From Bacteroidales bacterium (GTDB lineage Bacteria; Bacteroidota; Bacteroidia; Bacteroidales; WCHB1-69): a DNA stretch of 32,949 nucleotides. A model generated the notes under the pieces. That model searched no databases. It was not told the DNA's origin and worked only from the letters and a program-made list of their open reading frames with translations. A program made the position numbers and the translations under genes. How positions within the stretch are numbered: the first letter of the stretch is position 1; each line of letters begins with the position of its first letter. The DNA is taken from contig JAFYEU010000050.1 in NCBI GenBank assembly GCA_017544105.1, positions 1-32,949 of the forward strand, in the 5' to 3' direction. Of this stretch, positions 15,571 through 23,930 are shown one piece after another.

Positions 15571-18102
15571 TTATGGGTTAAACGAATAGGCGTTCATCCG
15601 GTACTGGCGACCTTTCAAAGCAGTGACCAGATAGTCGGGAACGCCAGAGATGGCTTTGATGAAGAATGACCGCCAGTCGGTGCTTACGGTCCAGTCGGAC
15701 AGCCGGGCAGACTGATACGTGCTCCACGACCAGTCCCAGTTGTCGGAGATGTTGAAGTCGAACTTGGTGGCCCAGCTGCCAACCCCCAGAAGTTCATCGG
15801 CATGGTCGGGGTCGAAGTTGCCGACCAGGAAGTTGCCTCGGTAGGGATAGATGCCACTACCCTCCGAGATCCCGTAGTTGCTCCAGAGCGTGCTCCAGGA
15901 AGTACCGTAATGGAGCAGCGACATCCAGTCGGAGTCGCCGTTGGTCACCTGGGTGCAGAGCAGTTCATCCAGCCCGTCGCCGTTGAAGTCGCCCACGTAA
16001 TATTGGTCCACATTGCTGATGTACCACTGTCCCCCGATGTTGGCGGAGCCTGACCAGACCGTGCTCCAGGCGGATGAGGCAAACGCTTGGCATAACGCTT
16101 GGGGATTGGGCTGTTTCCGGATGCATAGCAGGGAGCAATGGGAGGTGTCGTTGAAGTGGCCGGAGAGGATGATGTCCCCGGAGGAGATGGCCCAGCTGCC
16201 GATATGGCCGTTGCCACCGTTGGACCAGTCGTTTTGCCAAGGATTGGTTGGGTCTTGGGGAGCAAAGCTGTAAGTCTTGGCCCAAGGTTTCCGAAGACTC
16301 TGCACACACAGCAGTTCATCATGACCGTCGCCGTCAAAATCGCCTGCGGAAAACTGGTCGGTACTTCGGATATACCATCCGTCTATCGAGCCGCTCCACA
16401 CCTCTTCCCAGTGGTGGATCTGATAACTGTACATCTTGGCGGTATGGTTGGAGGTGTTGAACAAAAGCAGCTCCTGCGCCTCATCGCCATAGAAGTTGCC
16501 CACCATCATAGGGGTCGTGCTTTCGATAACGGGGATGGCATCTTGCTCGGGGAAGGAGCTGTTGGTCCAGTTCTTCATCCATCCGTCATGGTTGATCTGC
16601 GTTAAGGTTAAAAATGCAGGTTGATACTCTCTCGGATTGAAAGAGATGGCGGTGTACCCTTTTTGGGATATCCAAACCAGTCTGATGGTGGTATCTTGGG
16701 GTGTGTATAGGGTGTACTCCCCTTGCGCATTGGTGAATGTCGAGTAGGATTCTTTCCAGTGTTCACTCCAGCCTACCACCAGAGCATCCTCGACAGGGTT
16801 GTTGTCTTCATCCAACACCCTGCCGCTGATGTTGGGGTGGGTGTAGCCTGGAATGTTGTAGTAACAACTGGGCTTGGGACAAAGGTTCTCCACATAGAAT
16901 CTGGATGAGAAAGAGGGGAAGAGCGAGGCGACAGGCTTCAGCCTTTCGTCGGGATAGTAGGTGAGAAAACCGAAATAGTTCTGGAGGCAGGAGGCCCACA
17001 TGACCTCTTGGTACTGCCACCAGGAATAGCCTTGGCAAGCACACTCCAAGGATTTTTGCATGGTGTAGTCTGCGTATAGGGACTGGTCGTTTTCTGTACC
17101 AATAAGAGAGGGCCGGGAGTGACAGGAGTCCTCGGAAGTTCCGCTGAAGCCTGTCTCTCCGAGCATCCATACATTCTCCACATTGTGGTTCATCCATTTG
17201 AAGTAGGTGTGGACAGCGTTTTGGGCGACATTGACATCGGGGACGTTGTAATAAAAGTGCATGGAAAGGAAATCACAGGTGAGGGCGGAGGGATCCCAGA
17301 AGAGGACGTTCTCGATGCCATCCAGCCCGTAGGTGACCAGCTGGTTGGGGGCATTATTCTTAACGATGTAGTACCACTTTCTGGACCAATTGGAGACCAC
17401 CAATTTGTCGTTGGCATTGGCTCTTCCCCATTTGTAGGAGGGTTCTGCATAGATCACGTAGGCCATCACCGTTTTGTTGGTGCTGTAATGACGCGACACG
17501 CTGTCCAGGTAGGTACAGTATTGTTCAAACGCGAGGTAAGCATGGGTGTCGGCCTCCAGCACCAGGATGACCCGCAGGTTGTGGCGGGCGCATTGGGCGA
17601 TGAGGGAGTCCTGCAGGGCAAAGTAACGTTCGTAGGAATCCGTCGGGACATGCAAGGTGTTGTTATTCCAAATGGTGACCGGCCGCAGTCGCACCACATT
17701 GAAGCCGAGAGAGTCGATGCAGTGGAGATCTCGCTCCAATTTGAGGGTGGCGGAATTTCGTTCGTGAAGATACTCATATGGATGATATACATCTTGCTCA
17801 CCAAAACAAAAACGACCATCACCAGGAATATGGACAGGATTAGTATTGTCCGGATATCCCCATTGGGAACTATAATTGCCGTGCGGGGAAATATAATAAT
17901 CGGTAGAATCCAAATCGTAAAAGTAATCCACCAGATAATTGACACACAGTGGCAAAAAGGTGCTGTTCCCGTCCTTGAACTTGCCATTGGAGATGGAGAT
18001 ATAGTTGGCGAATCCGTTCTGGGCGGAGAGACTTGTGGGGCCGGACAAGCCGAGCCAGCAGGCGACCCACAGAATACCATATGCCAAAATGCGCTTTTTC
18101 AT
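15571..18102 (-). CDS. Secreted GH5-like (clan A) protein with carboxypeptidase-regulatory-like domain and FG-GAP/VCBS propeller
   Basis: 843 residues from ATG 18102, which gives the signal peptide MKKRILAYGILWVACWLGL...SLSAQ; a start at 18147 would overlap the previous gene. Residues 30-400 look like a glycoside hydrolase family 5 barrel: GFNVVRLRPV, VILVLEADTH, putative acid/base Glu220 in YVIYAEP, HFYYN at 282, and putative nucleophile Glu316 in MLGETGFSG. Clan A enzymes normally have Asn-Glu-Pro; here the residue before Glu220 is Ala. Residues 424-490 form a small beta-sandwich (ISGRVLDEDNNPVEDALVVGW). From about 525 to the end lie repeated FG-GAP-like units (DFDGDGHDELL near 588, DFNGDGLDELL near 715, three degenerate ones). 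No T9SS sorting domain is visible at the C-terminus. It starts four bases after a T9SS cargo gene. Confidence 0.72.
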   Translation of the reverse strand: MKKRILAYGILWVACWLGLSGPTSLSAQNGFANYISISNGKFKDGNSTFLPLCVNYLVDYFYDLDSTDYYISPHGNYSSQWGYPDNTNPVHIPGDGRFCFGEQDVYHPYEYLHERNSATLKLERDLHCIDSLGFNVVRLRPVTIWNNNTLHVPTDSYERYFALQDSLIAQCARHNLRVILVLEADTHAYLAFEQYCTYLDSVSRHYSTNKTVMAYVIYAEPSYKWGRANANDKLVVSNWSRKWYYIVKNNAPNQLVTYGLDGIENVLFWDPSALTCDFLSMHFYYNVPDVNVAQNAVHTYFKWMNHNVENVWMLGETGFSGTSEDSCHSRPSLIGTENDQSLYADYTMQKSLECACQGYSWWQYQEVMWASCLQNYFGFLTYYPDERLKPVASLFPSFSSRFYVENLCPKPSCYYNIPGYTHPNISGRVLDEDNNPVEDALVVGWSEHWKESYSTFTNAQGEYTLYTPQDTTIRLVWISQKGYTAISFNPREYQPAFLTLTQINHDGWMKNWTNSSFPEQDAIPVIESTTPMMVGNFYGDEAQELLLFNTSNHTAKMYSYQIHHWEEVWSGSIDGWYIRSTDQFSAGDFDGDGHDELLCVQSLRKPWAKTYSFAPQDPTNPWQNDWSNGGNGHIGSWAISSGDIILSGHFNDTSHCSLLCIRKQPNPQALCQAFASSAWSTVWSGSANIGGQWYISNVDQYYVGDFNGDGLDELLCTQVTNGDSDWMSLLHYGTSWSTLWSNYGISEGSGIYPYRGNFLVGNFDPDHADELLGVGSWATKFDFNISDNWDWSWSTYQSARLSDWTVSTDWRSFFIKAISGVPDYLVTALKGRQYRMNAYSFNP

Positions 18103-18106
18103 GAGG

Positions 18107-19096
18107 TCACTCTTTGATGAATTTCCGTGTTGTTTTTCTGTGTTCATTGGAGTAGGTGAGGAAATACATGCCCGGGGGCAATGCCGCCACGGAGATGCGG
18201 TTGCTGGTTCCTGCGATGTGCTGCTGAAGACATACCCGTCCCAGCATATCCGAAATCGTCACGTTGCCATCCACCTCCTCCCCGGTCCCCATGTCCAGTA
18301 CAATGTAAGAGGAGGCCGGATTGGGGTACAGGTTCATGGATTGTTGAGGATGCTCTGTCACACCCCAATGCTCTAGAGGATCCCAGCATGTCTGAATACA
18401 CCCTAAATCTTCATTGGCTAAATAAACCAAAGAATCGTCCTTATACATGCATAATAGCAGAGCTAGCCGAAGACGACCATCAATAGCTGATGGACTTAAG
18501 GGCAGATCATTTTGTTGTCCGGTACCATAGGTAGGCCCTATGCCCTCAATGAACATGATAGAAAAGGGATAGTCGGCATGTTGGCTGGCGTATTCAGAGC
18601 CAAAAAAATAATCGTTTTGATAGTTTAGCAAGGACAAATAAATGATTTTTCTGCCTGCAATGTATTTGACACTGTCAACCAACATAGTAGGGGGTATGCC
18701 TGTCCAAACACCTGTGGAGACATACCGAAAAGTATCTCCTTCGGACAAAGACATGTCACAAATTAAATAGTCTCTACTATATAATCTACCATACACAGTG
18801 TCTTCATACAAGCGTGCACATTCATACCACACAAGCGAGTCACTATGGTCAGTGTTACATATATAACCGGGAGGATAATTAGAGTATTCGTTTTTATCGT
18901 ATCGGCTTACTATTGTACGGCAATATACATTTAATGGGCTGGTGATCTCAGGAGGATAATTGATATAGTCTTCGGGAAGCTGATTCAAAACGACCATATG
19001 GTACTCCCAGGTGCTGTCGCCGAAGAACGACATGTACTGCCCGCGGGCGTTGAGCAGGCAGAGCAGGAGGAAGGGTATTAAGGCTATCTTTTTCAT
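18107..19096 (-). CDS. T9SS type A cargo protein, copy 2 of a tandem pair
   Basis: 329 residues. Signal peptide MKKIALIPFLLLCLLNARGQ is followed by MSFFGDSTWEYH. The body (about 35-235) is of unknown function, encoded by markedly AT-richer DNA than its surroundings, with several Tyr/Asp-rich stretches and a VDSVKYIAGRKIIYLSLLNY segment shared with copy 1. The C-terminus is a type A sorting domain: MNLYPNPASSYIVLDMGTGEE, ITISDMLGRV-like strand, PPGMYFLTYSNE and final KFIKE. Such domains send proteins through T9SS to the surface or medium. The next gene starts four bases after its stop, and copy 1 ends four bases before its start. Confidence 0.85.
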   Translation of the reverse strand: MKKIALIPFLLLCLLNARGQYMSFFGDSTWEYHMVVLNQLPEDYINYPPEITSPLNVYCRTIVSRYDKNEYSNYPPGYICNTDHSDSLVWYECARLYEDTVYGRLYSRDYLICDMSLSEGDTFRYVSTGVWTGIPPTMLVDSVKYIAGRKIIYLSLLNYQNDYFFGSEYASQHADYPFSIMFIEGIGPTYGTGQQNDLPLSPSAIDGRLRLALLLCMYKDDSLVYLANEDLGCIQTCWDPLEHWGVTEHPQQSMNLYPNPASSYIVLDMGTGEEVDGNVTISDMLGRVCLQQHIAGTSNRISVAALPPGMYFLTYSNEHRKTTRKFIKE

Positions 19097-19100
19097 GATA

Positions 19101-20018
19101 TTACTCTTTGATGAATTTCCGTGTTATGATTCTTTGTTCATGGATATAGGTCAGGAAATACATGCCCGGGGGCAATCCCGCCACGGAGATACGGTTGCTC
19201 AGCCCTGCGATGTGCTGCTGGAGACACACCCGTCCCATCATATCCGCAATTGTCACATTGCCCTGCATCTCTTCCCCGGTTCCCATGTCCAGCACAATAT
19301 AGGACGAGGCCGGATTGGGGTACAGGTTCATATAGGATTGCAGATAATCGTTCAAGCCCACGCATGTCTGGTCGCACCCCAAACGCTCGTCCGCCATATA
19401 GACCAAAGAGTCGTCCTTATAGACGCAAAGCAATAAATCTAAATAAGGCCACTGCAAAGGTTGAAATCCAGACGTGGAGCCAATTCCTTCAATGAAACGG
19501 AGGGAAAATCTTTGGTGTTGAAGAGGTGAATCGCTACCGAAAAAGAAGTCATCGTAATGATCCAGCAGGGAGAGGAAGATGTTTTTTCTGCCCGATAGAT
19601 ATTGGATGCTGTCCACCAACATAGTCCACTCATAGGATACGTTCTGGTAGGAATACTGATAGTGAAAAGTGTCTCCAACAGAGAGCGACATGTCACAGAT
19701 AGGTCCATGGTTATTTTGGTATAAGCGTCCGGTCACAGTGTCTTCCCAAAGGCAAGGAGAATAAAGTTGAGGATTGTCAGGCAACCAACAATTCCATGCA
19801 TAACTCCAATGATCTTTTCTATAGTGAAAAATTCGGGTTTTGCAATACACCCCCAGGGCGTTTGGCTCTTCCGGAGGATAGTTGATATAGTCTTCCGGAG
19901 GATTGGTAATATAGGTGATATGGTACTCCCAGGTGCTGTCGCCGAAAAACGACATGTACTGCCCGCGGGCGTTGAGCAGGCAGAGCAGGAGGAAGGGGAT
20001 CAAGGCTAACTTTTTCAT
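19101..20018 (-). CDS. T9SS type A cargo protein, copy 1 of a tandem pair
   Basis: 305 residues from ATG 20018; the frame is open to 20060, but that start lies at the promoter box. Signal peptide MKKLALIPFLLLCLLNARGQ and the following MSFFGDSTWEYH are nearly identical to copy 2, as are the PEDYINYPPE segment and the last 85 residues, a type A sorting domain (MNLYPNPASSYIVLDMGTGEE ... PPGMYFLTYIHEQ ... KFIKE). The centre differs strongly, although a VDSIQYLSGRKNIFLSLLDH block aligns with copy 2. The fold of the centre is not recognised. It is first in a unit of at least five genes that ends with the PglC-like transferase. Confidence 0.85.
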   Translation of the reverse strand: MKKLALIPFLLLCLLNARGQYMSFFGDSTWEYHITYITNPPEDYINYPPEEPNALGVYCKTRIFHYRKDHWSYAWNCWLPDNPQLYSPCLWEDTVTGRLYQNNHGPICDMSLSVGDTFHYQYSYQNVSYEWTMLVDSIQYLSGRKNIFLSLLDHYDDFFFGSDSPLQHQRFSLRFIEGIGSTSGFQPLQWPYLDLLLCVYKDDSLVYMADERLGCDQTCVGLNDYLQSYMNLYPNPASSYIVLDMGTGEEMQGNVTIADMMGRVCLQQHIAGLSNRISVAGLPPGMYFLTYIHEQRIITRKFIKE

Positions 20019-20057
20019 GATGATTGATGAATCTATATGAGAAGATAGTTCATCGGG

Positions 20058-20090
20058 CAAAAGTATAAAAAATATTAATTGGGAGACAAA
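20058..20090 (-). promoter_or_regulatory. Promoter of the T9SS/GH5/glycosyltransferase unit
   Basis: Minus-strand TTTG (20087-20090), 21 bases, then TACTTTTG (20058-20065). ATG 20018 is 40 bases downstream. It is divergent from the ABC transporter box at 20131. Confidence 0.6.
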
Positions 20091-20130
20091 CCCGTCCGGT
20101 CTTTTCCTCTCTTTGCGTTTATTATTTTTC

Positions 20131-20138
20131 TATTTTTG
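20131..20138 (+). promoter_or_regulatory. -7 box for the fused ABC ATPase, with almost no leader
   Basis: TATTTTTG ends only nine bases before ATG 20148, so the transcript would start within a few bases of the start codon. There is no Shine-Dalgarno sequence. Confidence 0.5.
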
Positions 20139-20147
20139 CACCTTCTT

Positions 20148-21866
20148 ATGGATGCACTCTTAAAAATCGACGATCTCTCTCTGGAGTTGAAGCAGGATGG
20201 GGAATGGAAGTCCATTCTCCGGCATGTCTCCTTTAACCTTGACAGGGGGGAGACCATCGGCATCGTGGGCGAATCCGGTTCCGGCAAGTCGGTGACGGCA
20301 CTTTCCGTCATGCAGTTGCTGAACCGGGACATGGCGCGATACCCTTCGGGGAAGATTCTCTTTTGCGGCGAGGATGGCGAAGAGGGCAAAGACCTGCTCA
20401 CCCTGCCTGAAAAGACGATGCGTGCTCTGCGGGGCCGCCGTATCGCGATGATTTTCCAAGAGCCCATGACCTCCCTCAACCCGGTTATCCGTTGTGGGGA
20501 GCAGATCACCGAGCAGATCCTCTTGCACACCAACGCCACGCCGGAGACCGCCAAGGCCAAGGTCATTGAGTTGTTCAAAGAGGTGATGCTGCCCCGTCCC
20601 GAGCAGATCTTCCGTTCCTATCCCCATGAGCTCTCCGGTGGCCAGAAGCAGCGCGTCATGATTGCCATGGCCATGAGCTGCCAGCCCGATGTCCTCATCG
20701 CGGACGAGCCGACCACCGCCCTCGATGTGACGGTCCAGAAAGGTATCCTGGAACTCATCAAGCGACTGCAGGAGAAGCATGGCATGAGCGTCTTCTTCAT
20801 CACCCACGACCTGGGCGTGGTCGCGGAAATCGCCCGCAAGGTGGTGGTCCTCTTCAAGGGCGAGGTGGTGGAGCAAGGCGACATCCGCGATATCTTCCTG
20901 CACCCGCGCCATCCTTACACCCAAGGGCTCCTGGCCTGCCGCCCCTCTATGCAGGAACGCCTGGCCCTGCTGCCTACCGTGGACGATTTCGTGAAAAACA
21001 ACGGACAGGTCTCCCGCCAACCCATCTTGCAGGAGGAACGCCGCCGCCGGCACCAACTGCTCTACACCCAGGAACCGCTCATCACCATCCGGGGTCTAAG
21101 CAAACGCTATCCTGTCCGCAAAGAGAAGCTCTTTGAAAAACGGCGCTACGTGGAGGCATTGCAAGATATCAACCTCGACATCTACGAAGGTGAAACACTG
21201 GGCCTTGTGGGAGAGTCGGGTTGTGGCAAGACCACCCTCGGGCGCTCTATGATCCGCTTGATAGAGCCTACCGCCGGGTCTGTCACCTACCGGGGACAGG
21301 ATCTGATGCAGCTGTCTGCCCGTGACATGCGGGCCGTGCGCAAAGACTTGCAAATCATCCTCCAAGATCCCTATTCCTCCCTGAACCAGCGCCTCACCAT
21401 TGGCGATATGCTCGTCGAGCCGATGCGCGTGCACGGTATCGGCCGGGATGAGAAGGAGCGACGGCAGAAGGCCATCGCCTTGCTGGAGCGGGTGAGCCTT
21501 AACGAGTCGCACTTCTATCGCTATCCCCATGAGTTCTCCGGAGGGCAGCGACAGCGTATTTCCATCGCCCGCGCCCTCGCCGTCAACCCCCGCTTCATCA
21601 TCTGCGACGAGTCGGTGTCCGCCCTCGATGTCTCCGTGCAGGCTCAAGTGCTGAACCTCCTCAACGAGCTGAAAGCGGAATTCGCCTTCACCTACATCTT
21701 CATCTCCCACGACCTATCGGTGGTCCGTTTCATGTCCGACCGTATCGCGGTCATGCAACAGGGACGCATCGTGGAACTCGGGGAGGCTGACGAACTCTGC
21801 CGGAATCCGCAGACCGAATACACCCGTATATTGCTCGATGCCATACCCCAAGGGATACAATCCTGA
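20148..21866 (+). CDS. Fused DppD-DppF-type ABC transporter ATPase (two ATP-binding domains)
   Basis: 572 residues from ATG 20148 ([15 protein letters not shown]); the upstream frame from 20079 crosses the promoter and encodes a spurious Phe-rich stretch. Domain 1: Walker A GESGSGKS (41-48), signature LSGGQKQR, Walker [15 protein letters not shown] linker with an oligopeptide-type C-terminal region ([16 protein letters not shown]) follows. Domain 2: Walker [10 protein letters not shown] (about 357), signature FSGGQRQR, Walker [13 protein letters not shown], where the usual Pro after Glu is Ser. The single-chain layout matches YejF-like peptide/nickel importers. No permease or substrate-binding gene is adjacent, so its partners must lie elsewhere. 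Substrate is unknown. Confidence 0.92.
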   Translation: MDALLKIDDLSLELKQDGEWKSILRHVSFNLDRGETIGIVGESGSGKSVTALSVMQLLNRDMARYPSGKILFCGEDGEEGKDLLTLPEKTMRALRGRRIAMIFQEPMTSLNPVIRCGEQITEQILLHTNATPETAKAKVIELFKEVMLPRPEQIFRSYPHELSGGQKQRVMIAMAMSCQPDVLIADEPTTALDVTVQKGILELIKRLQEKHGMSVFFITHDLGVVAEIARKVVVLFKGEVVEQGDIRDIFLHPRHPYTQGLLACRPSMQERLALLPTVDDFVKNNGQVSRQPILQEERRRRHQLLYTQEPLITIRGLSKRYPVRKEKLFEKRRYVEALQDINLDIYEGETLGLVGESGCGKTTLGRSMIRLIEPTAGSVTYRGQDLMQLSARDMRAVRKDLQIILQDPYSSLNQRLTIGDMLVEPMRVHGIGRDEKERRQKAIALLERVSLNESHFYRYPHEFSGGQRQRISIARALAVNPRFIICDESVSALDVSVQAQVLNLLNELKAEFAFTYIFISHDLSVVRFMSDRIAVMQQGRIVELGEADELCRNPQTEYTRILLDAIPQGIQS

Positions 21867-21924
21867 CATCTTAAAAAGGTTGTAAATTTTTTTTCGGAAA
21901 AAGCATTGTGATATAAAAAAAGTG

Positions 21925-21932
21925 TACCTTTG
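21925..21932 (+). promoter_or_regulatory. -7 box for the small lipoprotein gene
   Basis: TACCTTTG, with TTG at 21906-21908 sixteen bases upstream (short spacing). An AT-rich leader of about 38 bases precedes ATG 21970. Confidence 0.55.
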
Positions 21933-21969
21933 CAGCCATAATTATTAACCTATTAAATTTCAAAACATC

Positions 21970-22176
21970 ATGAAGAAAATCTTATGTGCCAGCGCATTCG
22001 CCCTGTTCTTGATCGTGGGCGGAACTTCCTGTAGCAAGACTTGTACCTGCAAAACCTATCTCGATGGTGAAGTAGTTTCTGAAACCACTCTTGACAATGA
22101 GGGTGGCAAGAAGTGCTCCGAGTACAACACGGTGATCACTGTCGATGGTCACAAGACGGGTATGGAGTGCCGCTAA
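21970..22176 (+). CDS. Small Cys-rich lipoprotein of unknown function
   Basis: 68 residues. A lipoprotein signal, MKKILCASAFALFLIVGGTS-C21, is followed by a short mature part with C-S-K-T-C-T-C-K near its start and single Cys residues further on (KKCSEYN and the penultimate Cys). The mature protein is about 48 residues with five Cys, one of them the lipidated residue, so two disulfides are possible. It is an independent unit with its own promoter (21925) and a strong terminator (22196). No family is recognised; small lipoproteins of this kind are common in Bacteroidota. Confidence 0.8.
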   Translation: MKKILCASAFALFLIVGGTSCSKTCTCKTYLDGEVVSETTLDNEGGKKCSEYNTVITVDGHKTGMECR

Positions 22177-22195
22177 GAAGCTCTAAAACTTAACG

Positions 22196-22230
22196 AAAAG
22201 AGGATGTCCCCACGGATATCCTCTTTTTTT
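22196..22230 (+). terminator. Intrinsic terminator after the small lipoprotein gene
   Basis: Stem GAGGATGTCC / GGATATCCTC (10 pairs with one G-T) around loop CCAC, followed by a run of seven to eight T. The flanking A-run can extend the stem. Confidence 0.85.
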
Positions 22231-22266
22231 ATTTCCCGCGGAGACCTACCCGACGCGATTTTTGTG

Positions 22267-22274
22267 TATTTTTG
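22267..22274 (+). promoter_or_regulatory. -7 box for guaA
   Basis: TATTTTTG ending 27 bases before ATG 22302. It overlaps the alternative TTG start at 22272, which is therefore unlikely. Confidence 0.5.
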
Positions 22275-22301
22275 CGCTCTCTTTTAGCAAAACAACGCCC
22301 T

Positions 22302-23906
22302 ATGGAAAAGATAATCATTCTGGATTTCGGATCTCAAACCACACAATTGATAGGCCGTCGTGTCCGTGAGCTGGACATGTTCTGCGAGATTGTCCCTTAT
22401 AACAAGTTTCCCCATGATGATCCCGATGTGATAGGTGTCATCTTGAGCGGTTCTCCTTTCAGTGTCTATGACGAGCGTGCCTTTAAGGTGGACCTGACCG
22501 GCATCCGCGGTCGCCTGCCCATCTTGGGCATCTGTTACGGTGCCCAGTTCATGGCTTTCACCAACGGAGGCATGGTGGAGCCCGCCGGCAGTCGCGAGTA
22601 TGGCCGCGCCAACTTGTCCTCCTTTGAGCACGACAACCCGCTGTTGCAAGGTCTTGCCGACAACACCCAGGTCTGGATGAGCCACGGTGACACCATCACC
22701 CGTCTGCCGGAACATTGCCGCAAGATTGCCTCTACCGACAAGGTGGACTTTGCCGCCTATCAGTTTGAAGGGGAGCAGGTGTGGGGTGTGCAGTTCCATC
22801 CGGAGGTGTTCCACACGGTGCAAGGCACCCAGCTGCTGAAGAACTTCGTGGTGGGCATCTGTGGCGGTCATCAGACCTGGAGCCCCGCCTCTTTCGTGGA
22901 GACCACCGTGGCTGAACTCAAGGAGCAGATTGGCAACGACCGGGTCATCTTGGGCTTGAGTGGCGGTGTGGACTCCTCTGTCTGCGCTATGCTCCTGCAC
23001 CGCGCCATCGGCAAGAACCTGACCTGTATCTTCGTGGATCACGGTCTCCTGCGCAAAAACGAATTCCAAAATGTGATGCGCGACTACGAAGGCCTCGGCC
23101 TGCACGTCATCGGCGTGGATGCCAGCGAGAAGTTCTTCAAAGAGTTGGAGGGCGTCTCCGAGCCGGAGCGCAAGCGCAAGATCATTGGCGCTGGCTTCAT
23201 CGATGTTTTCAATGCAGAGGCGCAGAAGATCACCGATGCCAAGTGGCTGGCTCAGGGTACCATCTATCCCGACCGCATCGAGAGCCTCAGCATCACTGGC
23301 ATGGTCATCAAGAGTCACCATAACGTGGGTGGACTGCCCGAGAAGATGCACCTGCAGCTCTGTGAGCCGCTGAAATGGTTGTTCAAGGACGAGGTGCGCC
23401 GCGTGGGTCGCCAGCTGGGCATGCCCGAGCATCTCATCACGCGCCATCCTTTCCCCGGTCCCGGCCTGGCTGTGCGCATCTTGGGAGACATCACCCGCGA
23501 GAAGGTGCGCGTGCTCCAGGATGCCGACGACATCTTCATCCAGGGGCTCCGCGACTGGAAGGTCCGGCTGAGTGGCGAGGATGCCCGCAAGGTGCTCGCT
23601 GCCGGCGTGCCCGCTAATATGACCAACGGCGAAATAGAGGTGTCGCTCTATGACCAGATCTGGCAGGCAGGCGTCATCCTGTTGCCCATCAAGAGCGTGG
23701 GCGTCATGGGCGACGAGCGTACCTACGAGCAGGCGGTGGCCCTGCGCGCCGTGACCAGCACCGACGCTATGACCGCCGACTGGGCTCATCTGCCCTACGA
23801 GTTTATGGCCAAGGTGTCCAACGATATCATCAACAAGGTGAAAGGTGTCAACCGCGTCTGCTACGACATCAGTTCCAAACCGCCCGCGACCATTGAGTGG
23901 GAATAG
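22302..23906 (+). CDS. guaA: GMP synthase (glutamine-hydrolysing)
   Basis: 534 residues from ATG 22302 ([20 protein letters not shown]). The class I glutamine amidotransferase domain has the nucleophile Cys78 in LGICYGAQ and the His/Glu pair in VQFHPEV. The ATP pyrophosphatase domain has [11 protein letters not shown], and the dimerisation domain has the conserved [12 protein letters not shown] and the terminal KPPATIEWE. It converts XMP to GMP with glutamine and ATP. The frame is complete and close to usual length. The MBOAT gene begins 24 bases after its stop on the same strand, so the two may be cotranscribed although unrelated in function. Confidence 0.97.
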   Translation: MEKIIILDFGSQTTQLIGRRVRELDMFCEIVPYNKFPHDDPDVIGVILSGSPFSVYDERAFKVDLTGIRGRLPILGICYGAQFMAFTNGGMVEPAGSREYGRANLSSFEHDNPLLQGLADNTQVWMSHGDTITRLPEHCRKIASTDKVDFAAYQFEGEQVWGVQFHPEVFHTVQGTQLLKNFVVGICGGHQTWSPASFVETTVAELKEQIGNDRVILGLSGGVDSSVCAMLLHRAIGKNLTCIFVDHGLLRKNEFQNVMRDYEGLGLHVIGVDASEKFFKELEGVSEPERKRKIIGAGFIDVFNAEAQKITDAKWLAQGTIYPDRIESLSITGMVIKSHHNVGGLPEKMHLQLCEPLKWLFKDEVRRVGRQLGMPEHLITRHPFPGPGLAVRILGDITREKVRVLQDADDIFIQGLRDWKVRLSGEDARKVLAAGVPANMTNGEIEVSLYDQIWQAGVILLPIKSVGVMGDERTYEQAVALRAVTSTDAMTADWAHLPYEFMAKVSNDIINKVKGVNRVCYDISSKPPATIEWE

Positions 23907-23930
23907 ATAACCCCCTGAACTGTTAGAGTC

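Noticed and set aside
11660-20018. A complete capsule or O-antigen locus
   Set aside because: No flippase, polymerase, Wza/Wzc or further glycosyltransferases are present; only single initiating, transfer and aminotransfer steps are visible.
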